A DNA stretch of 64,000 nt from Sanderia malayensis (Eukaryota > Cnidaria > Scyphozoa > Semaeostomeae > Pelagiidae): NCBI GenBank assembly GCA_013076295.1, contig RQOL01000616.1, positions 3,128,392-3,192,391 of the forward strand. The letters run 5' to 3'. Shown here piece by piece: positions 1 through 10,687 of this stretch. Each line of letters opens with the position of its first letter. The first letter of the stretch is position 1. The notes beneath the pieces are model-generated. The model was given only the letters and a program-made list of their open reading frames with translations. It was not told where the DNA came from and did no database searches. Position numbers and translations under genes: made by a program.

Positions 1-293
1 TATTTTGAACATTCTGTTACTTTTTGTTACTTTATTCTTATTTAAAGCAGTTTATTTATCGCATTTACTTGAAATTTCATTCAAAAGCTTACAATAAACA
101 TGTGAGTTTGCTTTCTGTCAACTCTCAAAACCATTAGAGTTCACATAGAGCCATAATTATAAAAGCTCTTTGCTTTTTCAACTGGAGTCATGTTAATCTC
201 AAGATATTTTCTGCATATCAAAGTAGCAGAGAGCAATTGCATAACACTAAACCATTACAAAGTTAACTAAGCAAGCAAACAATTGTAACATAC

Positions 294-2223
294 CTTTATA
301 TTATCTTGTGATAAGAACGCGTGTAATTCTGTAGCCGGTATTCTTCGAGATGTTCCATTCATTGCTCTTTCAACAACATAGAAAATCACTTCTGTTCTGA
401 AAAAATAAAATACATAAATTTACAAATGAAACAAGTTTATGATAATACTTTGATAATTTATGATAATACAACAAAAATACTTTTCATCTGGAAGTTCTTT
501 AACTCCATCAACACAAACAACCAGTGTTGGCTTGCTTCCAAGTACTTTATGTAAGCTCTCAACAAGTTGTTGTTGATTGTTCTTTACATAATCAATCTTG
601 TGCTTCAAGTCCAATGCAACCAGTCCATCTGAATTCTTTGCATTTGGGAGACAACTGTAACCAATTGACTGGAAAATAAAATTAATACAATAGGACTGAT
701 TCCCAATGGCAACTCAATGTCATGTGGACACGTAAAGCTTATTCACAGACACTTACCAAATAGAATCATGGTGAGAGGAAAAGTCAAAATGCATTGAAAA
801 GAACAAGAGAATTAACGAGAGAGCATTTCACAGATGAAAGAGGACAGCAATAAAGAAAATAACTGAGAAAACAAATAACTTGCTAGACCTAATTTTGAAA
901 GGCATTTTGAAATTTTGACACACCTTTTAACATTCTAATGTTAAAAAATGCTTAAAGCATAAAGTGTAACTGGAAGGAAAAGAATGCCCCTATGTAGCAT
1001 GTAGCATGAAATTTTAAATAGCAATAAATATAGCTACCTTGAATCTGCAAAAAGGATTGTCCATATTGAAATCTACAGGTTGCTGATTCTTTGCGTAGTA
1101 GCCTTTACCGTGACCCCAAAGTGCTTGCATCTGGTTGAGCTTGGTCAAAATGGCATCCCTTTCATCACCGAAAACTGCTGTCATTGTCAAAGCATTTGTC
1201 ATTGCATTCAGAGAATTGCTACTTGCTTGCTGGGTTGCATTTTGTTGTTGAAGTGCTAAGAAAAAACATTAATTTCAAAAAATGACTAATTTAATTTTCT
1301 GATAAATTTGAAAAGCTTTGGGACATTTTGGTTCAGAAAATATAATGAAATTAGAAACTTACTTGCAAAAGCTGTGGTAGGTTGTGCCAGTGTCAGACCA
1401 GTACTTGATGTAGTCTTTGCCCCAAATGATGTACCTCCTTAAAAAAAATTAAACCAGCACTAAAGATTCATAAAAAAGATTGAAAGGCAATTTGAGATGC
1501 CAAGAAGCTCAACAATTAAACTTAAAAAGGGAATATTTAACACACCAAACAAGCCACCACCAGCATTTGTGCTTGGAAAACCAAATGCTAAAATAAAAAT
1601 GCAAAAATTGCATTTTGAAATCAAAATTAATCATGACAATTCTTCAAAAGCACAGTTTCGCTCGGTTAATTAATGTATCTTTACCTGATGTTGATGTGCT
1701 TGTTCCAAATAATCCACTGGCTGTAGTTTTTGTTGCTGACCCAAAGCCGCCAAATGTTGCACCAAACCCTGCAGTGGTTGTAGGGGCACCAAAGAAGCTT
1801 GGTGTTGCACTGGTAGATGCAGTCGTAGTGCCAAAACCACCAAATAGGTTACCGGCTGGCTTAGAAGTGGCAGGGGTACCAAAAGTAAATCCTAAAAAAG
1901 CAAAAAAGGCAAAATAATAACAGAATTTTTCTGGATAAAATAAAACAAATAGTAGTCATACCCAAACTTATATATTTAATGCTAGTGCTAGTATAGATGG
2001 TTTTTCAATTGGGATTGCGCGTGTCACAAAGTATATATATTCTTCAAGGGATTGAAATTAAGCAAGAAAGGGCTCAATATAGGACCTTTGGTTGATAAGG
2101 CCTAAAAAATTTGAACCTCTTAGCATTCTCAGAATTACCTGTATTCGTAGTTGCAACTCCAAAGCCGGTAGACGCTGATGTCGTCTTGGCATTGAATCCA
2201 CCAAAAGTGAACTGTGTAGCCAT
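294..2223 (-). CDS. NUP54: Nucleoporin NUP54, N-terminal part (3' end outside window)
   Basis: NUP54 is an FG nucleoporin of the central NUP62-NUP58-NUP54 channel complex of the nuclear pore. Seven exons are visible: 2139-2223, 1685-1891, 1546-1587, 1363-1437, 1038-1255, 481-668 and 294-396. They join in phase to 306 codons, against about 507 residues in the human protein; the rest lies left of the window. Residues 1-135 are low-complexity with FG/GLFG repeats (FTFG, NLFGGFG, GLFG). The structured part begins near residue 150 with GDERDAILTKLNQMQALWG and continues through NPFCRFK, QQQLVESLHKVLG and VVERAMNGTSRRIPATELHA, all close to the vertebrate NUP54 order. The start at 2221-2223 (MATQFTFGGF) is the first Met before the FG region. 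The gene is divergent from the small gene beginning at 2652. Confidence 0.93.
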
Positions 2224-2651
2224 TTTCGAATAAAAATTGTTGCTACAAAATTGAAGCCAAGCAAATTTCCAGAAGTTAGTTCGCCGCCATGCTTTGCGTT
2301 CAATTCAATCCAAGCGAAAGATCCCGGCAAATAATGAGGCGCAAACTTTTGATAGCAACAGTCAAAATAAGGTCTGCATTGATCAAACAAAAAAATGCGT
2401 AAAAACCGTATGCAAACCCTTGAACTTTTGTGCGAAATGTTTTGGCTGTTGAGCAAAACTGCAAATAGCCCAGATTTCTCTGCAGGTTTTTCCCTGCAAT
2501 AGTTAACTTTTCAATTGATATATTTAAATAAAAACTATGCAGAAGTAGAAAATAAATTTTCAGAAAATCCAAGAAGACAATACAAAAAGGTTTCAGTGCA
2601 TACTTTTTGATACCGGCATGCATGTATGTTTGAAAAAAATTTAAAAATTTA
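2224..2651. promoter_or_regulatory. Shared divergent promoter region, NUP54 / POLR1D-like gene
   Basis: Only 428 bases separate the two divergent start codons, so the 5' ends and core promoters of both genes must lie here unless distant noncoding exons exist. I see no clear TATA box at a convincing distance from either start. Head-to-head spacing of this size is usual for bidirectional housekeeping promoters, and that role is inferred from layout only. Confidence 0.5.
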
Positions 2652-3232
2652 ATGGCGGATAAAGACTCGGAGATTGAACAGTAAGATTCATATTTCTCCT
2701 TTTTATTGATATTTTATTGTCTTGAATGTGCATTTTCCTTACCTATTATTAATTTTCACATTAATAAAACAGACTGGCAAGGGATGAGCTTCTACGAGAA
2801 GCAAAAAATGCAAAAAAGAGAACAGAAACATTTGGGGCAACAAGTTGGTGAGTACTGTGTATACTAAACTTTGATAATTGGCATTGTTTTTAGAACCCTG
2901 CAGCCAACTTAGATCGATTAAAAATCGAATTATTTTTCAGGCAAGGCTGCCCTTTGCCAAAAACAAATAAAAGATTTTTGCACAATATGCTTCTTGCAAC
3001 TAGATCCAGATCAGATGCAAAACAGACAAAGGCAAAAGTTGATAGGTCCAGCAAAAAGCCAATAACCCCCAGAAATAACAAGAATAGCACCAGAGAAGCT
3101 CAACCACCAGAAGACAAAGTAAATAAACATTCTGAAGCAAAGAAAAATTGCAAACGGCACTCAGATTTGACATCAGGAAAAGACTTATTAAAACCAAGAA
3201 AGAGTTCAAAACTGCAGGATGACGACGATTAG
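2652..3232 (+). CDS. POLR1D isoform-2-like small basic protein
   Basis: Three exons, 2652-2680, 2773-2847 and 2941-3232, join in phase to a 131-residue protein. The first 50 residues (DELLREAKNAKKRTETFG, then a tryptophan, then CPLPKTNKRFLHNML) match the short isoform 2 of human POLR1D, which has ELLKEAKRGKTRAETMG, W, CPL and TNKRFL in the same order. That isoform is unrelated in sequence to the RPAC2 polymerase subunit made from the same human locus. Here it stands alone: I see no RPAC2 domain nearby. The C-terminal half is Lys/Ser-rich, low-complexity and ends in four Asp. The function of the family is unknown to me; nuclear localisation is a guess from its basic composition. It is transcribed away from NUP54 and convergent with cyclin A. 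Confidence 0.8.
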
Positions 3233-3690
3233 CTCATTAGAAAATTGCAGTTTGCAGAATTGTATGAAGATGAAGATTATATGGGAAGACATTGGAGCAG
3301 ATACAAAAATCAATTTTCTAAAAATTTACAGTTTAAAATTGTGAGTTCATATACAGAAAAATAAGTGTACATATTATGGAGATATGTTGTGGGCAAATTT
3401 ACAACCATACAATTACAGGTGTAAGCTAAAGTCAGCAGCTTGCTTTCTAAGATCAAATACTCTAATAGGAAATGATCAGGAAATGAATATTATAGCAAAG
3501 GAAATGCTAGAGAACCATAGCATATAGAAAAATATTTGGGATGACCATCAAAAGAAGATTATACTTGACTTGCACATGACTGGTCAAGACAAGGTTGCTA
3601 GGAACAAAAGACTGTACACAAAGTTATAAGATAAATGTTTATGAAGGTCATTCAATCACATCACCTCATAGTCTTCTATTCACCTTTGCT
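3233..3690. other. Convergent 3' intergenic stretch
   Basis: This stretch lies between the stop of the POLR1D-like gene and the stop of cyclin A, and probably holds the 3' UTRs of both. I see no conserved coding segment. Confidence 0.5.
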
Positions 3691-6180
3691 TTAAACTGGT
3701 GGTACTTGAGGTGGAGGCAATAAAGCTACTTGATGATGCCTAAAAAATATCAAGTGCTCATCACATGTCTGAACTTAGCTTCACTAATAATCGGGTAATG
3801 TATAAATTAATGGGAAATACACACCTTGCTAGCTTATACTTATCAAGCACTGCTTGTTGGGGATATGTAGATGCTTGCATATAAACTTGATGAAGATCTA
3901 AAATGCAACTTTGGAGATCTTCAAGACAGTATCCTGTGTGATATGTTAGTGTTGGTGTCTGCAAAATATGCAAAAACAAATGCTGATTACAATCTCAACA
4001 TATGAGCATCTCTTTGCAATAATGTGCAAGATAATTAAATGTTAAAACTACATGGGCCAATCACAAAGCATGCTTACCCAGACTGACATTCCCAATGTGC
4101 TGCAAGCCATGCATACTGCAGATGCAGCAATTGTTGACGGGAGATAGCCCACAAATGGCTCATAATGCAGTAAAGTAATTTCACATAGATACTGCAAAAA
4201 GTAAAAAAAAACTATATTCTTAATATGCAATATAAATCTTACAACAAATACAAGGATACTAACAAAAGCAAAACAAGCAATCTCAAAGCAACTTACTTTT
4301 GCTAATGATTCCAACTTGCTTCCACCAGATGGTGCTCCTGCTGCACAAACATATCTTTCAAGGAAATTTAAAATTGTCGGAACAGATAAATCAAACTTTA
4401 ATGTTTTCAATACAAGATGTTCCATTCGTAGAACCTGTCAAAGATAACACATGGACATGATGAAATTGGGAAAGAAATAAAAAGATCATTTGAGTTAGCT
4501 TAGGAATTGACATACCTGTTTAGATGTGTAGGTGTCATCTGTGATATAAACAAACTCACTAACTTCTGGTGGGTAAATCTCTTCAAATTTTCTGGAAAAT
4601 AAACATTACAATTAACTAAAAGCATTCAAATGAGCTCAGGTATTAAATTTACTCTTGCACAATTCTATGTTCATTACTTAAATATATTCATAGCATACTT
4701 ACGAAGCAATAAGCATACAGGCTGTACCAACAAGCTGCAATTTTCCCCTCATAACTGACATACAAGACAAAAACCTATCTATATAGTTAACTGTTAAGTA
4801 AAGTGTTTGTTCCATCAATTTATATTCTTCTGCAACTTCTACAAGCCAATCAACCAAAATTGATCTCATGTTGGAATTAATATCTGGTTGCTTTTTCATG
4901 TATCCAGTCTTTGGACGGCATTTTTGCTGCAAAGATATTGGTAAATTTAGGTTAAAAATATTGGCACAAATACTTCAACATTAAAATATTGATTTTTTTG
5001 GCTGGATGTATTTCTTCAATTACAATTATTTTACCTCTGAGATTTTTAGATATTTAAATATATCTTGGGTGTATTCAGAAATTCCAAGAGCAACCTCCAT
5101 AGCATGGCTGATATCTTTAATGGCATTGTTGTTATTTTCTAGTTCATCCGAATTTATTATGACACAATCTTCAGGTGAAGAAATGACCATGGGAGAATCT
5201 AAAAAAGACGCATCATATAAAAGTTGGCTCGTCTTTCATCAAAATTGGCGGGCTGAACTTTGTTGTATTCTATTGATTGGGCATGTGTACAGAAAATTTA
5301 ATAATCAAGAAATCTCAGATAATACATGCAAATTGCTTATTTAAAATAAAAAAAGCATGCACAGACAACAACATTAAATAATATCGATTTTACAACGCGC
5401 AAAAGATATGAATGTAACATGTTACCTGTTGGAACCGAAGGTAAAGAACACGGTTGAACTTCAGCAAGTGGTTGTCGACAAAGGCCCGTTACAGCATCAG
5501 TCAATTGCGATATTTTTTTAGTCTCTGCAGCCAGGTTATTACTATTTTCGATATTTTCATTTTGTTTGTCGTTATAAATGGTGAAAAAAGGAGCTGATTG
5601 TTTTGCAAAAGGTTGCGGTGGAAAAACTCTTGATGACGGCGCTGAATTTTCATCCTGAGAGACTTTCGTTTTCACTTTAGTAGGCTCCTGAAGCGATGAC
5701 TAAAATAGAAAAAAAAAATTAGAATAAAAATGGACATAATAAATAAAATATATATGATATTCCCATTATTTCTTTTCAAAAAAAATTAAAAGAAATAATC
5801 CCGGTAAATTGGTTAGGCCCAACAGCTCAATTTTGGCGCATGGCCTAGCCAAATGAACAAAAAACATTACATTTAACATGTACATTCTGAAAGAAAACGC
5901 GGTAATAACCAAATCTCAGCTTCACAAGACTCTAATTCACACTGAATATCATTCAAATTATAAAATAACAAGAAGCTTTAGCTTAGGAATTTACCTTGGC
6001 AGCACGTGAAGGCTGAACTCTTTTGGCGACGTTTGTAATTGTTCCAAGTGCTGCACGTTTACTTGGCTTTGCCATGTTGGGCCTTTCATCGTGCAATTTG
6101 GATTTTGTGCCACTAAGTCTGCCACTTTTGTTATTGACAACTCCTGTGAGTGTACTCTGACGAAGGTTTACGGTAGACAT
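3691..6180 (-). CDS. CCNA: Cyclin A
   Basis: Mitotic/S-phase cyclin that binds and activates CDK1/CDK2. Nine exons, 5995-6180, 5426-5699, 5035-5198, 4703-4926, 4516-4591, 4297-4434, 4078-4191, 3825-3958 and 3691-3739, give 1359 nt (452 residues), close to vertebrate cyclin A2. The N-terminus has a destruction box, RAALGTITN, near residue 43. The cyclin box starts with [20 protein letters not shown] (the MRAIL helix, here MRSIL) and continues [34 protein letters not shown] and [16 protein letters not shown]. The C-terminal fold has [10 protein letters not shown] and ends [10 protein letters not shown]. The hydrophobic-patch helix MRSILVDW argues for A over B type. All exon borders are GT-AG and in phase. 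Confidence 0.96.
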
Positions 6181-6300
6181 GTTTACAATCTGCTTTCAAA
6201 ACCAAATGCAAATGGCTTTAACTGCAACTGAACGAGTTCCACTGATTTACAAGCTTGAGATTCGACTAAGTGGCGCGTAATGAATGACAATACCGGTGTA
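6181..6300 (-). promoter_or_regulatory. Cyclin A proximal promoter with E2F-like and CHR-like motifs
   Basis: Just upstream of the cyclin A start codon the transcribed strand reads TTTGAA (rc of 6195-6200), the CHR core used by cell-cycle genes. About 75 bases further up is a GGCGCG/CGCGCC motif (6272-6277) resembling an E2F site. Vertebrate cyclin A2 promoters carry both element types, but both motifs are short and could occur by chance. Confidence 0.3.
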
Positions 6301-7364
6301 ATTGCAAGAAATATATATTTATAGTCTCATACTGTAAGTCTTCAAGATTTTGTTTGATGAAAGTGTATCTTTCTGAATAAATTTTAGCGGTAAAAACGCG
6401 GTGGTCTTGTCTCTTCTTTCAGATATGAAAAGAAAATGTTCAACTGATTTTAATTTTGCGAACTGCGATCAAACTTGGAACCCGTCAATACCATTGGTTA
6501 CCTCTTGACCAATCACGTTTCACTCTGTCATTGTTTTCTAAAATTACAATAACAATGGTCGGTGACAACAATAAACATGGCTCTGAAGATGTTCCACATT
6601 TCTTCTTGGAGGGCTGATAAAGGAGCGACAATTGTTGAGATAGACAAGGGGACAGAAAGGGCCATTGAAAAGGGCCAATAACACTGTTTACCGTTGCACA
6701 AGGTGTTGGGCATTGGTGCTTTCGTAGAAGCAAACTGACGACAGTTGACAAATCAAAAAAATTAAAGATTTTCGAGTCAGAAAAACAATTTAGGTGTGGG
6801 TGAAAATCTAAAATAATATTCAAAATTCTAAATAATTTTAAATAAAAAAATCAGCGACTATGAGGCGCTCATACGAAGTTCGATGTTGTGTAAGTTTATC
6901 GCAATATGTCTGAATCGATAAGCGATGTAGCGAAATGTATAATGTGCGTAGTGTATTACTTTACACCCAAAATTAAAAATAAAATATATATAGGCAGCTC
7001 TTCGTTGGGAAATAAAATTGGAAAAAAGAAGAAAAAAACCCAACGGCACTCGGTTTTTCAAGTCTTACTATTGAACTTCGTTTGAAAACCCATTAACGTT
7101 ATAAAAAACATAATTACACGTATAGATATTAACATATAAATTATATTTTTGAATATTTACATCCGCAATGCAACAACGATTAAAGCAAAAATAATGGCAG
7201 GGAATAAATTCAATTTTGAATTATATCATTTTCATTTCGCCTCAATCCGAGAAGTTGCGTCGTCTGTTGGGAAGATTTCTCTCCCTCTCCCAAAATAATT
7301 TCTCGGGATAATTGCAACTCGATGATTGAAACAACAGAAAAAGCCACGAACACAACGTTCTCTG
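6301..7364. other. Intergenic, cyclin A upstream / Mastermind 3' side
   Basis: No recognisable gene. The part next to 7364 is probably the Mastermind 3' UTR. Open frames at 6485-7061 are short, use no familiar motif and have no supporting splice pattern. Confidence 0.4.
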
Positions 7365-10300
7365 CTATCCTAGTAGATTTTTAACCAAATCGAAATTTTC
7401 AGGCGGATCGCTAAGTAAGGACTCGAGGTCGTCAGATTCGTTCGGCATTTGACTTAGTCTTAACGAAGTTTCCTGAGCTGCTTGCTGGGGTTGTTGCTTA
7501 AAGTTGCTTGGTAACGAGGCTCGGGAAAGTTTCGGTTGCTGTTGTTGTTGTTGTTGCGACTGCGTCATCGAGTTCACGGGTAACTGAGTAATGTCGGGTG
7601 AAGTCGTGTCCATTTGTCCTGGTGAAAACGGTCCATTTATACGTCTCGCCTGGTCTAGTGACATTTGTCTGTTCATCAGGTTAACCGAAGGAGGTCCTTT
7701 TGAAGGTGGTACTCTATAATCAGGGTTCATGTTAGAGCGTAGCTGTTGAATATTAGGTTGCTTCGGCATCTGCCCCTCATCTGGCCAATTCGTAGGATTG
7801 AGTGACGTAGCCGTAGCAGAAGACATGGCATTGGCCACGTTCATGTTAGGAGGTCCGAAATTTTGATAACTAGAGAAGTTATTATCCGGAGGTGGTGGAA
7901 CTGACGAAGGTGTATTATGTTGTTGTTGTTGTACCATGCTACCCATTGATGGTACATTGTTGGCCATTGGAGAAAACATGTTATTGTCAGGTGATTGGTA
8001 CATTGGAAGATTGCCTGGCGACTTCAGTGCTGGACTGCTTTGCATGTTCATATTTTGCAATTCTTCAGGATGGGAGAAATGTGAAAGTCGATTTCTTGAA
8101 TTGGACATTGACCGTTGCAACTGCTGCCTTTCAAGAGAGGCAACCGGCGGAGAGAAGTTATTCTGTGGATACTGTGGAGGAGGGGGCTTTGGAACTTGAG
8201 ATTGAAAGTTCTGGGGTGGACCCAAAGGACTCTGCATCATTTGACCAGGTGGCATGCCCTCACCTTGAAACATTCTGTCCCTTGGAAACATGCCTCTTAT
8301 CGCATTTGGTTGCATTCCAGCATGAAGCATGTTATTCTGTGATGGTGGCATCTGTTGCCGTATGGGAAACTGAGATGGCTCTTGCTTGGGAAAAAAGCCC
8401 ATTGGCATTTGGTTCTCATTGTCGCGCATTGGTTGCATGCTGCCCATGCCATCAAAACCAGGCATTTGCTTCTGCTGGTTCATGTATGCGTTATAATCTT
8501 GTGGAAATTGAAACGGATTCCGATTCATGTGTGGAGTCGATGACATTGGAGAGGGAACCGGAGAGGTCATGTTCTGTTGCATAAAAGCAGCTTGCTGTTG
8601 CATGTGAGAAGACATTGATTGCATGATGGGTGATGGGCTGGGTTGTTGTTGTCGTTGCTGTTGTTGTTGTTGTTGAGCAGCCTGAGCCATTTGCATCAGT
8701 TGTTGGTGGTATGTTTGGTGCTGGTATGGTTGTTGCATTGAGTGCTGCATTTGCTGCCTGGCCATCTGTTGCATTTGTTGCTGTTGCATTTGCTTCTTTA
8801 TGAGCAAATGTTCTTGCACTTTGGCAATCGTTTCTGGGTTCTTTGCTTGTGGGGCTGCGATCATGCTGTCACGAACAGGCATGCCAGCCATGTTGGGGAA
8901 TGACCCAGGACCCATCTGTTGCCGGCCTCTTCCTTGGATATGATTCACAAGGTACCGGCGTATCTGAGGTCCGATCCCCATCGGCGAAGCGACTTGTGGT
9001 GTCATCTGTCCTCCTGCAACATTGTTGGGGTAAGGTGGGGCATTACCCAGGCTGTTCTGTTGCTGTAAACCACTTGATATGGGAAATGTGCCGGAATGAG
9101 ATAGCGGATGGGAATTCAAGTTATTATTGTTGTTGCTGTTCTTTGCATCTTTCCTCTCCCTTGCTTTTGTGGTAACTGTGGTAGTTTTACTAGTGTTATC
9201 CGTCAAAGATTCATTGGTTGTTGTTGGAGATGTATTCTCAGAAATATTTGGAAATATATCAAAATCATTCTCCCAGTCTTTGAGCATATCGGTCAAGTTA
9301 CCATCATTGGAAATATGAGATATCCCATTTTTCAATAAATTGTTATTATTTGACATATTTTCTCCAGCAGTAAAGTCTTTGTTGCTTTGATCCAGAACAT
9401 TAGAATCCGCTTTCACTGAAGACATGGTACTGGTTTTCTGCTTTGCATGACAATTGGAGCTTACATTCGGACTATTATTCCTTCCAGGATGTGGCGGCTC
9501 TTCCGCTATACTATCTTTTCTTGTTGATCCGTCTGTCAACTCTGCTTCTTTTTCTTGTAAATGCGAGTTGCGTTGGGAAGCTGGCCCTCCCGAAATATCG
9601 TCCGATTGTTTTTGTTTACTCGCACCCAGTGACGAACCAAGCGGCAATTCATTTGGATTGGTCTTGACTTGAATTGTCCTTTTAGGCATATTATTAATTA
9701 CATTGTTCTGTTGATAGTTCGATGCCAGATCTGGTCTTTGCTCTTCGTCCGATCGTGCCGTCTTGTTTGGGCTTCTGTCTTCAAATTCTTCATTCGTTTG
9801 AGCTTGGTTAAATGTTTCATCAAATCTTCGCTTTAGCTGCTACAAAAAGGAAATTTAGAACGTGTTTACAGTGGAGCTCTCTTGTCAACAATGCGCTAGA
9901 TTGCAAAAGTCTTCGTGCTAACCGTGTAATATATTATTAATTGGAAAAAATAAAACAAGGGACTATACAGTTTGCGATAAAGAAAGCAAACCTTGCTGGC
10001 GCCTACCACTTGAAATAATTTTTTTAAATATGCCTTAAAAATATTTTCAGAGCTTCAAAAGCCATTATTTCTATTTCTCTAATTTGATGCACAGGAAAAA
10101 GCGAGGATGCTTTTAAAGTTGTAAGATGATTGTTTGTGTTTTTGACAGTGTTTGGTGGAGTTTTGTTTTAGGCCATACAATCAGGTAGTTATTTACCTGC
10201 ATACTCGGATTACTCAAAGCTTGCCATTCTTTAAATTTGCAAGCAACTATATTTACAAGCATGCCATAGGTTTAGGTGCAATAAAATCCATTTAATTGAG

Positions 10301-10687
10301 CCAGATACTACGATTTTCCTACGCACAAAGCATTAGATTAGGCCATCAGCAGCTATAGAAAATAATACTACGAATCATACCAACCTGCAGAATCAAAGTA
10401 TCGCCCATCGTATTTGCAGGAGGATAGGCCCCTTCAGTTGTAGAATTTTTACCGGCCTGATCTTGTTTTGGTCGAGGTTTACTGTTTGCTCTCGCGTTTA
10501 AAATTCTTTGTTGATACAATTGAGTATCGTGCCTTTCTCTCTCTTCTTTCACAGCTCCGTTGTTGGTAAATCGTGTCCAAAATTCATTCTGTCGTTTGTG
10601 ATACTGAGAGAAACGTAGCCTGATTCTTTCCAAGACATCCTGCCGACGCTGCTCTTTGTTGTCCTCCATTCTGTGATCAGCAACCAT
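7365..10687 (-). CDS. MAML: Mastermind-like transcriptional co-activator (Notch pathway)
   Basis: Mastermind bridges the Notch intracellular domain and CSL to p300 in the nucleus. Two coding exons, 10385-10687 and 7365-9839, give about 925 residues. The N-terminal helix that lies on Notch-CSL is present at residues 10-60 (RRQDVLERIRLRFSQYHKRQ, later LYQQRILNARA), matching the MAML pattern VMERLRRRI...LHQR. The exon junction carries QLKRRFDE, like VKRNLDS of vertebrate MAML. An acidic patch follows (DMLKDWENDFDIF). The rest is Gln/Met/Pro-rich with several polyQ runs, and the protein ends in an acidic LESLLSDPP segment like the DLDDLLG end of MAML1. The start used is the first ATG; a second Met lies 6 codons on (10669). 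An in-frame stop lies just upstream, though a further 5' exon cannot be excluded. Confidence 0.88.

Noticed and set aside
1615..1917. Plus-strand open frame rich in Val/Pro/Ala
   Set aside because: It is antisense to the NUP54 FG-repeat exon, whose minus-strand frame gives canonical FG motifs.
7892..9672. Several plus-strand open frames of 60-230 codons
   Set aside because: They are shadows of the long Gln-rich Mastermind exon on the opposite strand, with no motif or splice support.
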